A stretch of 11,034 bases of DNA, from positions 6,172-17,205 of the forward strand of contig DKYZ01000062.1 of NCBI GenBank assembly GCA_002493515.1. The letters are read 5' to 3'. Within the stretch, counting starts at the first letter, position 1, and the number at the start of each line of letters is the position of its first letter. The position numbers and the translations under genes are program-made. The notes beneath the pieces were generated by a model. That model saw only the letters and a list, made by a program, of their open reading frames with translations. It did not search any database and was not told the origin of the DNA. This DNA comes from Porphyromonadaceae bacterium UBA7087 (GTDB taxonomy: Bacteria; Bacteroidota; Bacteroidia; Bacteroidales; Muribaculaceae). Of the stretch, positions 1-8,061 are shown piece by piece.

Positions 1-714
1 CTGGTTCATGCGGCGGTAGAGGATTGCGCGCTCGTTCATCCAGCTGTCGAACACGGCGCAGATGCCACCCCAGAGCTGCTCCCATGCCGACTCCGGGAAA
101 TCCTTGCCGGTATAGTCCTTTACAGCAGCCTTGAAACGCTTCACGAGCTCCTGGAGATCCTCGACGTTGAGTTCATTGTCGAATTTGACGCCCTTCTCCT
201 CCTTCACTTTGTCCATGATGGCCTCGAAAGGATCGATATCGGTCTTGCTCTGGGGCTTCATGCCAAGCACCACGTCGCCATACATCTGCACGAAGCGGCG
301 GTAGCTGTCCCAGGCGAAGCGCGGGTTGCCGCTCTTCTCTGCCATGGTTGCAACCGTGGCGTCGTTCATACCGAGGTTGAGCACCGTGTCCATCATACCG
401 GGCATCGAGGCTCTCGCGCCTGAGCGAACCGATACGAGCAGCGGATTGGAGGGATCATTGAATTTCTTGCCGGTAAGGCCCTCTACATGGGCGATGGCCT
501 TCTCTACGTCCGCCTTGATGTCCTCGACAACCTTGTCGCGTCCGTATTGTGTGTATTCTGTGCAGACTTCTGTAGTGATGGTGAAGCCCGGAGGTACGGG
601 CATTCCGAGGAGATTCATCTCGGCAAGGTTAGCACCCTTGCCGCCGAGAAGATTTCGCATCTCGGCATTACCTTCGGCCTTTCCGTCGCCGAACGTATAA
701 ATCTTTTGTGCCAT
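1..714 (-). CDS. ppdK: Pyruvate, phosphate dikinase, N-terminal part (cut by window edge)
   Basis: This enzyme interconverts pyruvate, ATP and phosphate with phosphoenolpyruvate, AMP and pyrophosphate in the cytoplasm; in anaerobes it can serve glycolysis or gluconeogenesis. The 238 visible residues start at ATG 714 with MAQKIYTFGDG and belong to the N-terminal nucleotide-binding domain. Family hallmarks are LLGGKGANLAEM (residues 22-33), a VPPGFTITTEVC segment (40-51), SVRSGARASMPGMMDT (95-110) with the arginine-rich nucleotide-binding loop, and FAWDSYRRFVQMYGDVV (133-149). The full protein is usually about 880-910 residues, so roughly three quarters, including the phosphohistidine and PEP/pyruvate domains, lies to the left of position 1. 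The frame is open to the edge with no damage. It diverges from rlmD across a 242-nt gap. The family assignment is very secure; only the direction of flux is unknown. Confidence 0.96.
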   Translation of the reverse strand, partial: MAQKIYTFGDGKAEGNAEMRNLLGGKGANLAEMNLLGMPVPPGFTITTEVCTEYTQYGRDKVVEDIKADVEKAIAHVEGLTGKKFNDPSNPLLVSVRSGARASMPGMMDTVLNLGMNDATVATMAEKSGNPRFAWDSYRRFVQMYGDVVLGMKPQSKTDIDPFEAIMDKVKEEKGVKFDNELNVEDLQELVKRFKAAVKDYTGKDFPESAWEQLWGGICAVFDSWMNERAILYRRMNQ

Positions 715-765
715 TAGTTGTGATTTTATTAAATATTAATAAAAATGTTTTCGTTTTTCTTTTCT

Positions 766-779
766 TCGACCCCTGTCGA
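766..779 (-). other. Small hairpin in the probable ppdK 5' leader
   Basis: TCGAC-CCCT-GTCGA is a perfect 5-bp inverted repeat with a 4-nt loop. Read on the minus strand it falls about 50 nt upstream of the ppdK start, inside its probable untranslated leader, and is followed by a purine-rich tract rather than a U-tract. It is therefore not an intrinsic terminator. A role in mRNA stability or start-site accessibility is only possible, not shown. Confidence 0.35.
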
Positions 780-838
780 TGGAAATAAGCAACCTTAGAG
801 TCTCCACAGCTCGCGTGTTTGCTACGCCTTGATTTGGG

Positions 839-847
839 TTATCCACA
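839..847 (+). promoter_or_regulatory. Perfect DnaA-box-like 9-mer
   Basis: TTATCCACA matches the consensus high-affinity DnaA box exactly. A weaker 7-of-9 match, GTCTCCACA, lies at 810-818. Both are in the ppdK-rlmD intergenic gap next to an A/T-rich stretch (about 871-900). A single perfect 9-mer may occur by chance in a window this size, so its function is unproven. Confidence 0.3.
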
Positions 848-880
848 GGTCGCAATACCGATGCCGACCGTTTATAAGCG

Positions 881-888
881 CAAATTTA
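881..888 (-). promoter_or_regulatory. Candidate -7 promoter box for ppdK
   Basis: Read on the minus strand this is TAAATTTG, an exact match to the Bacteroides -7 consensus TAnnTTTG. It would start a ppdK transcript near position 875, with a leader of about 160 nt. No clean TTTG -33 box is present at the expected distance, which lowers confidence. It lies back to back with the candidate rlmD promoter. Confidence 0.4.
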
Positions 889-910
889 ATAAAAACTTCG
901 CGTAATTTAC

Positions 911-918
911 TAATTTTG
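911..918 (+). promoter_or_regulatory. Candidate -7 promoter box for rlmD
   Basis: TAATTTTG matches TAnnTTTG, the Bacteroides -7 element, 38 nt upstream of the rlmD start. The predicted transcript begins near 923-925, with a leader of about 33 nt. The upstream TTTA at 885-888 is only a partial -33 match and is spaced 22 nt away, so this rests mainly on the -7 box. Confidence 0.45.
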
Positions 919-956
919 CACTCATAAAGTTTTACTCTTAACGTTTTTTGTAATAT

Positions 957-2408
957 ATGGCCAGAAAGAACAGACAACTACCCCTTTTGCCCGCTGTGGA
1001 GATTACAGGTGTGGCCGCCGAGGGGAAAGCCATCGCGAAAGTGAAATGGCACCCGGAAGACCCCTCTCCTCTTGTTGTGTTCATCCCTTTCGGAGCTCCC
1101 GGCGATATAGCCGATATCAAGATAGACCGTAAGAAACACAGTTTCGCCGAAGGGCACATCGAGCGCCTGATTTCGCCCTCTCCCGACCGGGCCGAGCCCC
1201 GGTGCCGCCATTTCGGCACCTGCGGAGGATGCAAATGGCAGCATATACCCTATTCCCTGCAGCTGGCGCATAAGCAGGAGATTGTCAGCGCGGCCCTGTC
1301 ACGTATAGGTAAGGTAGAGCTCCCCGAAATCTCCCCCATACTCGGCTCGGAAAACATCTGGCATTACCGCAACAAGATGGAATATACCTTCTCCGACAAG
1401 AAATGGCGCAGCTGGGAGGAGATAAACGCCGGAGTCGAGTTCACGGATTCATCAAACGGTCTCGGGTTCCACATTCCGGGGGCTTTCGACAAGGTGCTGC
1501 ATATAGAGGAGTGTCTACTGCAGGACGACCTCGGCAACAGAATCCGAAATTTCATATATGGTTATGCGGAAAGCAAGGGATATTCATTTTATAACATACG
1601 CAGCAACGCCGGCCTCCTGCGCACTCTAATGCTTCGCATCGCCTCAACAGGCGAGACCATGGTCTGTCTGGTTTTCGGGGAAGACAATCCGGAGGAAATC
1701 AGGGATGTGATGAGCGCTGTCTCTGAGGAATTTCCGGAAATCACCTCGCTCCTCTATGTGGTCAACCTTAAGCTTAACGACACAATCACCGACCAGAAGG
1801 TGGAGGTCTTCAAGGGGCGTGATTATATCGAGGAGGAGATGGAGGGGCTGAGATTCCGGGTCAACGCCAAGTCGTTTTACCAGACAAACTCCCTCCAGGC
1901 ATATGAGCTTTATAAGGTGGCGAGACGTTTTGCCGGCCTGGAGTCGCGCAAGGAAAATCTTCCGTTGGTCTATGACCTTTATACCGGCACAGGCACGATA
2001 GCGAATTTTGTGGCGCGCAACGCACGCAAGGTCATAGGAATTGAATACGTGCCCGAAGCCATTGAGGATGCAAAGCTGAATTCCAGGGTGAATGGCCTTG
2101 ACAATACCCTCTTCTTTGCCGGAGACATGAAAGATATTCTCACCGACGGTTTCATCGAGGAGCACGGGCGTCCGGAGGTGATGATAATCGACCCTCCCCG
2201 CGCCGGAATGCATGAGGATGTCGTCAAAGTCATTCTCAACGCCCGCCCGGAAGTCATTGTCTATGTAAGCTGCAATCCCGCCACGCAGGCACGCGACATA
2301 GCTCTGCTTGACCAGGGATACATTGTCACCGACATACAGCCTGTCGACATGTTCCCGCACACTCACCATGTGGAGAACGTGGTCCGCATGGTTCTTCGTC
2401 AACCATGA
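957..2408 (+). CDS. rlmD: 23S rRNA (uracil-5-)-methyltransferase, RlmD/RumA type
   Basis: This S-adenosylmethionine-dependent enzyme methylates C5 of a uridine in 23S rRNA (U1939 in E. coli for RlmD). The 483-residue protein has an N-terminal TRAM-like RNA-binding region (about residues 12-72), then the iron-sulfur cysteines C83, C89, C92 and C186, spaced as in E. coli RumA. The methyltransferase core shows FYQTN (307-311), the SAM-binding motif DLYTGTGT (340-347), IDPPRAGMH (411-419), and the catalytic nucleophile C439 in YVSCNPATQARD. The start ATG at 957 lies 38 nt after a -7-like box, and no better upstream start is seen. It is about 50 residues longer than E. coli RlmD, as is common in Bacteroidota. 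It appears monocistronic. The exact target uridine (RlmD versus RlmC/RlmCD specificity) cannot be read from sequence alone, although the intact iron-sulfur ligands favour the RlmD/RumA clade. Confidence 0.93.
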   Translation: MARKNRQLPLLPAVEITGVAAEGKAIAKVKWHPEDPSPLVVFIPFGAPGDIADIKIDRKKHSFAEGHIERLISPSPDRAEPRCRHFGTCGGCKWQHIPYSLQLAHKQEIVSAALSRIGKVELPEISPILGSENIWHYRNKMEYTFSDKKWRSWEEINAGVEFTDSSNGLGFHIPGAFDKVLHIEECLLQDDLGNRIRNFIYGYAESKGYSFYNIRSNAGLLRTLMLRIASTGETMVCLVFGEDNPEEIRDVMSAVSEEFPEITSLLYVVNLKLNDTITDQKVEVFKGRDYIEEEMEGLRFRVNAKSFYQTNSLQAYELYKVARRFAGLESRKENLPLVYDLYTGTGTIANFVARNARKVIGIEYVPEAIEDAKLNSRVNGLDNTLFFAGDMKDILTDGFIEEHGRPEVMIIDPPRAGMHEDVVKVILNARPEVIVYVSCNPATQARDIALLDQGYIVTDIQPVDMFPHTHHVENVVRMVLRQP

Positions 2409-2435
2409 CACGCCACGCGGTTCCACATTATTATT

Positions 2436-2470
2436 AAGGAGGATGAACCCATACCGGATTCATCCCCCTT
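2436..2470. terminator. Bidirectional terminator between rlmD and aspA
   Basis: Positions 2436-2447 pair with 2459-2470 in a 12-bp stem with a single A/C mismatch and an 11-nt loop. It sits in the 93-nt gap between convergent stop codons. On the plus strand it is followed by an A/T-rich stretch with TTTT at 2475-2478; on the minus strand by TTAATAATAAT. The U-tracts are imperfect, but position and symmetry fit a shared terminator. Confidence 0.7.
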
Positions 2471-2501
2471 ATCATTTTCAATATCTGCCTGTCGGCTTAT
2501 A

Positions 2502-3935
<1,434 letters not shown>

Positions 3936-3986
3936 GATACTTATAATTAAAGGTATTTTTCTTTTTGATTTCGTGTTTTTCTATAC

Positions 3987-4046
3987 AAACGGAGCGTTTC
4001 GGATGCAAAAGGCATCACCGTCTCGCGTCTCCGGAGCTCTCCCGGA
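3987..4046 (-). promoter_or_regulatory. Three tandem hairpins in the aspA 5' leader
   Basis: In transcript order on the minus strand there are three perfect or near-perfect stem-loops: 4046-4030 (TCCGG/CCGGA plus a G-U pair, 5-nt loop), 4016-4002 (GATGC/GCATC, 5-nt loop) and 3999-3987 (AAACG/CGTTT, 3-nt loop). They fill most of the first half of the predicted leader. None is followed by a convincing U-tract, so a simple attenuator is not evident. I do not recognise a known riboswitch class. The function is unknown. Confidence 0.5.
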
Positions 4047-4059
4047 TTAATTTATTCAG

Positions 4060-4091
4060 CAAATTTATGAATTAATACGATATAAGCCAAA
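4060..4091 (-). promoter_or_regulatory. aspA promoter, Bacteroides sigma-ABfr type
   Basis: On the minus strand the -33 box TTTG (4088-4091) is separated by 20 nt from the -7 box TAAATTTG (4060-4067). Both elements match the Bacteroides consensus exactly and the spacing is typical. Transcription would begin near 4053-4056, giving aspA a leader of about 120 nt. Confidence 0.75.
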
Positions 4092-4189
4092 TATCCGCCC
4101 GTTTTATTGTCCGGTTTTTATTTCCCCGTCCCTTTCTTACGCGGCAGCTGGATATGTCGGCTTTTGCATAAACATTCATGGAGGTGTAT

Positions 4190-4208
4190 TGGTTTATATT
4201 AAAAACCA
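4190..4208. promoter_or_regulatory. Interrupted palindrome, possible operator
   Basis: TGGTTT (4190-4195) and AAACCA (4203-4208) form a 6-bp inverted repeat around a 7-nt A/T spacer. It is enclosed by a second pair, GGTGT (4183-4187) and ACACC (4216-4220). The site lies about 70-90 nt upstream of the candidate dcuB -7 box and upstream of the aspA promoter. It could be a regulator-binding site or an RNA stem; I cannot name a regulator. Confidence 0.35.
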
Positions 4209-4274
4209 TCGAAAAACACCGGCTCGCGCTGCGGTGCCGATTCCATGCGAAGAAGAACTGCACTGCGCCCCCGT

Positions 4275-4282
4275 TAAATTTG
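4275..4282 (+). promoter_or_regulatory. Candidate -7 promoter box for the dcuB operon
   Basis: TAAATTTG matches the Bacteroides -7 consensus and lies 26 nt upstream of the dcuB start, predicting a short leader of about 20 nt. No TTTG -33 box is found about 20 nt upstream, so an activator may be needed or the match may be accidental. Confidence 0.4.
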
Positions 4283-4308
4283 AGATCGTTCCCGTAAAAT
4301 TTTAGATT

Positions 4309-5607
4309 ATGATACTACAGCTACTCTTTGTCCTTGCCGCGATTATCGTCGGTGCCCGCCTCGGAGGTATAGGTCTCGGAGTTATGGGTGGCGTCGGAAT
4401 GGCAATCCTCGTATTTGTATTCGGCCTGCAGCCTACCTCTCCTCCCATCGACGTGATGCTCATGATCGCGGCCGTCATCTCTGCGGCTGCTGCCATGCAG
4501 GCCGGCGGAGGTCTCGACTATCTGGTGAAGATCGCGGAGAAGCTTCTGCGTAAGAATCCTTCGCAGGTGACGATCGTCAGCCCCCTCGTCACTTACCTGT
4601 TCACGTTTGTCGCTGGCACAGGCCATGTGGCCTATTCTGTGCTTCCGGTAATAGCAGAGGTGGCGCGTGAGACAAAAATACGCCCCGAGCGACCCCTCGG
4701 CATAGCGGTCATAGCCTCTCAGCAGGCAATCACGGCAAGCCCCATCTCGGCAGCGACCGTGGCACTGCTCGGACTGCTCACCGGCTTCGACATCACCCTT
4801 TTCGACATTCTGAAAATCACTATTCCCGCCACTCTCGTTGGCGTGCTTCTCGGAGCTTTCCTTTCGAAGAAAGTCGGCAAGGAGCTTATGGAGGATCCTG
4901 AGTATCTGCGCCGAGTGGAGCAGGGCATGATCAAGGAGAACAAACTTGAGTTCAACCAGATAAAGAGCCCGTGGAAAGCCAAGCTCTCCGTCGTGCTTTT
5001 CCTGGCGGCCACAGTGCTTATTGTCCTCTTCGGCTCCATCCCGTCGATGCGTCCCGTCTTCAACGGCACCGCCATGGACATGCCCTCGATCATCGAGATT
5101 CTGATGCTCTCCGCCTGTGCGGTTATCCTGCTCTGCACAAAGACCAACGGCATCACCCCCACCCAGGGCAGCGTCTTCATCGCCGGCATGCAGGCCGTCA
5201 TCGCCATTTTCGGTATAGCCTGGATGGGCGACACCTTCATCAACGGCAACATGGCCGAGCTTACAGGAGGCATTGAGGGCATAGTGCGCCAGATGCCCTG
5301 GCTCTTCGCTCTTGCCCTGTTCGTTATGTCGATTCTGCTTTACAGCCAGGCCGCTACCGTGCGGGCCATCATGCCGCTCGGCGTCGCCCTGGGAATCAGC
5401 CCAATGATGCTTATCGCCCTCTTCCCGGCTGTCAACGGATATTTCTTCATCCCCAACTACCCCACTCTCGTGGCGGCCATTAATTTCGACCGTACCGGCA
5501 CCACCCATATCGGAAAATACATCCTCAACCATTCATTCATGATGCCCGGGATGGTGGCCACGATAGGGGCCGTCCTGACAGGACTGCTGCTTATACAGCT
5601 TTATTGA
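4309..5607 (+). CDS. dcuB: Anaerobic C4-dicarboxylate transporter, Dcu family
   Basis: Dcu carriers sit in the inner membrane and exchange fumarate, malate or aspartate for succinate, feeding fumarate respiration. The 432-residue protein is almost entirely hydrophobic with about ten or more membrane spans, and its length matches E. coli DcuA/DcuB (433/446). Recognisable family segments are GARLGGIGLGVMGGVG (residues 15-30), PPIDVMLMI (45-53), GGLDYLVKIAEKLLRKNP (67-84), AGTGHVAYSVLPVIAEVA (102-119), RPERPLG (125-131) and FDRTGTTHIGKYILNHSF (393-410). Several of these (PPxDVML, GTGHVxYxxLPVI, RPERP, FDRxGTTHIG) recall DcuB rather than DcuA, hence the symbol; the subtype is less sure than the family. 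It begins a likely operon with ansB (90 nt downstream) and the porin. Opposite aspA and next to an exported asparaginase, its likely job is aspartate import with succinate export. Confidence 0.9.
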   Translation: MILQLLFVLAAIIVGARLGGIGLGVMGGVGMAILVFVFGLQPTSPPIDVMLMIAAVISAAAAMQAGGGLDYLVKIAEKLLRKNPSQVTIVSPLVTYLFTFVAGTGHVAYSVLPVIAEVARETKIRPERPLGIAVIASQQAITASPISAATVALLGLLTGFDITLFDILKITIPATLVGVLLGAFLSKKVGKELMEDPEYLRRVEQGMIKENKLEFNQIKSPWKAKLSVVLFLAATVLIVLFGSIPSMRPVFNGTAMDMPSIIEILMLSACAVILLCTKTNGITPTQGSVFIAGMQAVIAIFGIAWMGDTFINGNMAELTGGIEGIVRQMPWLFALALFVMSILLYSQAATVRAIMPLGVALGISPMMLIALFPAVNGYFFIPNYPTLVAAINFDRTGTTHIGKYILNHSFMMPGMVATIGAVLTGLLLIQLY

Positions 5608-5613
5608 CCCTCT

Positions 5614-5627
5614 CCTATTATAATAGG
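5614..5627. repeat. 14-bp perfect palindrome between dcuB and ansB
   Basis: CCTATTATAATAGG is an exact palindrome beginning 7 nt after the dcuB stop codon. With no loop spacer it suits a protein-binding site better than an RNA hairpin, though a shortened stem could form. It is immediately followed by a second inverted repeat. Confidence 0.5.
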
Positions 5628-5661
5628 CAGTCCGTTAAGACAAACAACCCGATGCGGACTG
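5628..5661 (+). other. Hairpin in the dcuB-ansB gap
   Basis: CAGTCCG (5628-5634) pairs perfectly with CGGACTG (5655-5661) across a 20-nt loop. It lies directly after the palindrome and 36 nt before the ansB start. There is no U-tract, so it is more likely a processing or stability element than a full terminator. Confidence 0.45.
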
Positions 5662-5697
5662 ACTCAAATGCGCTTTATCAACCAAAAATATAATATT

Positions 5698-6756
5698 ATG
5701 AACAGTAAAAAGACTTTGATGTCCTCTCTCGCAGTCATTCTGTGCGCTCTGCTTGGCTTCCAGGCTTATGCATTGCCCAAGATCCATATTCTCGCCACCG
5801 GCGGCACAATCGCCGGTGCCGGGGAAAGCGCCACGAAATCCAACTACTCGGCAGGACAGGTGGCCATTGGCTCTCTGCTCGATGCCGTGCCTGAGATCAA
5901 CGACATTGCTGATGTCACCGGCGAACAGATCGTAAGCATCGGCTCGCAGGACATGAACGATGAGGTCTGGCTTACCCTGGCCAAGAGAATCAACGAGCTT
6001 CTCTCCGGCGATGTCGACGGCATAGTAATCACTCACGGAACAGACACCATGGAGGAGACAGCCTATTTCCTCAACCTCACGGTGAAGAGCAACAAACCGG
6101 TAGTGCTCACCGGAGCCATGCGCCCCTCTACGGCGATGAGCGCCGACGGCCCGCTCAACCTCTACAACGCTGTCGTGACCGCCGCGGCCCCGCAGTCAGT
6201 AGGCAAAGGCGTCCTCGTGGCCATGAACGGCCTGATTCTCGACGCCCACGGCACTGTCAAGATGAATACCGTGGATGTCCAGACTTTCCAGGCTCCCAAC
6301 TCCGGTGCGCTCGGATATATATTCAACGGCAAGGTATTCTACAACAACATCACCCTTAAGAAACATACCGTTGATTCCGAATTTGACGTCACCGGCCTTG
6401 ACAAGCTTCCCAAGGTTGGCATCGTCTACAGCTATTCCAATGTGGATTCCGACGTGATGAACCCCTTCCTGACCAACGGCTACCAGGGAATCGTCCATGC
6501 CGGTGTCGGCAACGGCAACTACCACAGGAATCTGTTCCCCAAGCTGCTTGAGGCCCGCAAACTCGGCATCGTGGTTGTCCGCAGCAGCCGTGTGCCCACA
6601 GGCCCCACTACCCTCGACGGCGAGGTTGACGACGCCAAGTATCAGTTCGTGGCTTCCGAGGAGCTCAATCCCCAGAAGGCACGTGTGCTTCTGATGCTGG
6701 CGCTGACACGCACGTCCGACTGGCAGCAGATTCAGCAGTATTTCGAGCAGTACTGA
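5698..6756 (+). CDS. ansB: Type II L-asparaginase, exported
   Basis: AnsB hydrolyses L-asparagine to L-aspartate and ammonia in the periplasm. I chose ATG 5698 over the in-frame ATG at 5668 because it puts a standard signal peptide at the N-terminus: MNSKKTLMSSLAVILCALLGFQAYA with cleavage before LPKIHILATGG, as in E. coli AnsB. The protein is 352 residues (E. coli 348). The catalytic set is intact: T37 in ATGGTIAG, Y50 in KSNYSAG, S83 in GSQDMND, T115 and D116 in HGTDTMEET, and K188 in GTVKMNTVD. The C-terminus (SSRVPTGPTT, VDDAKY, NPQKARVLL, QQIQQYFEQY) is also very close to the E. coli enzyme. It is the second gene of the dcuB-ansB-porin unit. The signal peptide and the high-affinity-type sequence distinguish it from cytoplasmic type I asparaginase. 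Confidence 0.95.
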   Translation: MNSKKTLMSSLAVILCALLGFQAYALPKIHILATGGTIAGAGESATKSNYSAGQVAIGSLLDAVPEINDIADVTGEQIVSIGSQDMNDEVWLTLAKRINELLSGDVDGIVITHGTDTMEETAYFLNLTVKSNKPVVLTGAMRPSTAMSADGPLNLYNAVVTAAAPQSVGKGVLVAMNGLILDAHGTVKMNTVDVQTFQAPNSGALGYIFNGKVFYNNITLKKHTVDSEFDVTGLDKLPKVGIVYSYSNVDSDVMNPFLTNGYQGIVHAGVGNGNYHRNLFPKLLEARKLGIVVVRSSRVPTGPTTLDGEVDDAKYQFVASEELNPQKARVLLMLALTRTSDWQQIQQYFEQY

Positions 6757-6768
6757 CGCTTCTCTGAT

Positions 6769-6810
6769 TCCCTCGGCGCCATGGGCCGGACGGCATCAGG
6801 CGCCGGGGGA
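6769..6810 (+). other. Strong hairpin in the ansB-porin gap
   Basis: Positions 6769-6780 pair with 6799-6810 in a 12-bp stem containing one G-U pair, with a GC-rich core CGGCGCC/GGCGCCG and an 18-nt loop. The stem begins 12 nt after the ansB stop and ends 45 nt before the porin start. What follows is TTACATTTCC, only weakly T-rich, so it may be a partial terminator or an mRNA-processing/stability element that sets different porin and asparaginase levels. Confidence 0.55.
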
Positions 6811-6855
6811 TTACATTTCCTACCGATTACAGAACTATTCAAAATTACTCCGATT

Positions 6856-8022
6856 ATGAAAAACATATACATTCTGGCCGCGGCCATGATTCCGGCTGCC
6901 GCCTACGCCCAGTCAAACACCGACAACGGCTATAGAAGTGAAAACGAAAAGGGTCTCATCGAGACTGTGGCAAAGATAGAGAAGAAGACCGACAAGTTCA
7001 ACGTTTATCTCGGCATGCACGGCGACTTCGACGCCGACTGGCGGGGTTCCGAGTTTCAGGAGGGAAAGTTCGACATGCGTCAGCTCCGACTGGAAATCAA
7101 GGGACACATCAACGACTGGCTGAGCTACCGCTACCGCCAGCGCCTCAACAAGGGTGACGAGGCGAGCAAATACCGCGACAATATCCTCGGAAGCATCGAC
7201 ATCGCCGGCATCGGGATAAAGCTCGACAAGTTCCAGCTTTTCCTCGGTAAGCAATGCGCCTCCTATGGAGGTATCGAGTTCGACCAGAACCCTATCGACA
7301 TCTACGAATACAGCGACATGGTGGAATATATGAGCAACTTCATGACCGGTGTAAACGTGGCCTATAATTTCACCGACCGCCAGCAGCTCCAGTTCCAGAT
7401 GCTCAACGCCCTCACGCGCAGCTCGCAGGAGATGTATGGCGACTACGTGAAGGCGAAGCTGCCTATGGTCTATACCCTCAACTGGAACGGAAATTTCAGC
7501 GATGTCTACAAGACCCGTTGGTCGGCATCCTTAATGAATGAGACCAAAGGGGAGCATATGTGGTATTTCGCTCTTGGCAACGAGATTAATTTCTCGCCTA
7601 AGGTTGGCGCGTATTTCGACTGGATGTATTCCCGCGAGGGTGTCGACCGCAAGGGAATAATCACCGGCATCGTGGCGCCCGAAGACCATAAGTTCAACAC
7701 CTCTAAGGTAGACTACATGTCGTTTGTGCTTCACCTCAACTACCGGTTCCATCCCTCGTGGAACATCTTCGCCAAAGCGATGTATGAGACAGCTGGAATC
7801 TACGAGGCCCACGACGGCCTGCAGAAAGGAAACTACAGGACTTCCTGGGGTTATCTTGGCGGCATAGAGTTCTACCCCTTCAAAGACCGCAACCTCCATT
7901 TCTTCGCCACATACACCGGCCGCAACTATAAATACTCGCATCGCGCCAAAGCCCTCGGCAGCGAAAACTACGCCACCAACAATCTCTCTGTCGGATTCAT
8001 CTGGCAGATGCCTATATTCTGA
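6856..8022 (+). CDS. Outer-membrane porin, O/P (OprO/OprP-like) family
   Basis: This is a predicted outer-membrane beta-barrel of 388 residues. I chose ATG 6856 because it starts a clear signal peptide, MKNIYILAAAMIPAAAYA, with cleavage before QSNTDNG. The in-frame ATG at 6781 would add 25 residues before the signal peptide and lies in the loop of a strong hairpin. The mature protein begins with a short charged helix (IETVAKIEKKTDK), then FDMRQLRLEIKGHINDWLSYRYRQRL, which is typical of phosphate-selective porin O/P-like proteins in Bacteroidota. Alternating aromatic and polar strands run to the end, and the last residue is phenylalanine. Despite the family name, phosphate need not be the substrate. 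As the third gene after dcuB and ansB, I infer that it admits asparagine, aspartate or C4-dicarboxylates. The family call is good; the substrate is speculative. Confidence 0.82.
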   Translation: MKNIYILAAAMIPAAAYAQSNTDNGYRSENEKGLIETVAKIEKKTDKFNVYLGMHGDFDADWRGSEFQEGKFDMRQLRLEIKGHINDWLSYRYRQRLNKGDEASKYRDNILGSIDIAGIGIKLDKFQLFLGKQCASYGGIEFDQNPIDIYEYSDMVEYMSNFMTGVNVAYNFTDRQQLQFQMLNALTRSSQEMYGDYVKAKLPMVYTLNWNGNFSDVYKTRWSASLMNETKGEHMWYFALGNEINFSPKVGAYFDWMYSREGVDRKGIITGIVAPEDHKFNTSKVDYMSFVLHLNYRFHPSWNIFAKAMYETAGIYEAHDGLQKGNYRTSWGYLGGIEFYPFKDRNLHFFATYTGRNYKYSHRAKALGSENYATNNLSVGFIWQMPIF

Positions 8023-8061
8023 GCCGCTTAATAAGCTTCTTTTCATATACCGATGGTCGCC

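Larger units (their letters stand above)
3936..4308. other. Divergent regulatory region between aspA and dcuB
   Basis: This 373-nt gap contains no convincing gene. It holds the aspA promoter (4060-4091) with its hairpin-rich leader (3987-4046), an interrupted palindrome (4190-4208) nested in a wider inverted repeat (4183-4220), a weak GC hairpin CACCG/CGGTG (4217-4221 with 4232-4236), and a candidate dcuB -7 box (4275-4282). A 63-codon open frame on the minus strand (4072-4263) overlaps the aspA promoter and has no family resemblance, so I treat it as noise. The length and density of dyads suggest joint regulation of the two divergent units. Confidence 0.7.

Noticed and set aside
326..700. 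Plus-strand open frame (124 codons) across ppdK
   Set aside because: The conserved PPDK N-terminal sequence is on the minus strand; this frame is its shadow.
1644..2426. Minus-strand open frame (260 codons) across the end of rlmD
   Set aside because: It overlaps the catalytic half of RlmD, with all motifs intact on the plus strand, and has no own promoter or family signature.
4072..4263. 63-codon minus-strand open frame in the aspA-dcuB gap
   Set aside because: It overlaps the consensus aspA promoter, lacks family resemblance, and its composition looks like non-coding DNA.
4321..5532. Long open frame (403 codons) on the minus strand opposite dcuB
   Set aside because: It is antisense to a clear Dcu transporter; the His/Glu/Gly-rich translation is what a hydrophobic GC-biased gene gives in reverse, and it has no family motif.
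5668..5697. Upstream ATG as the start of ansB
   Set aside because: It would add ten residues before a canonical signal peptide; the ATG at 5698 aligns with the E. coli AnsB start.
6781..6855. Upstream ATG as the start of the porin
   Set aside because: It lies in the loop of a strong hairpin and would bury the signal peptide behind 25 unrelated residues.
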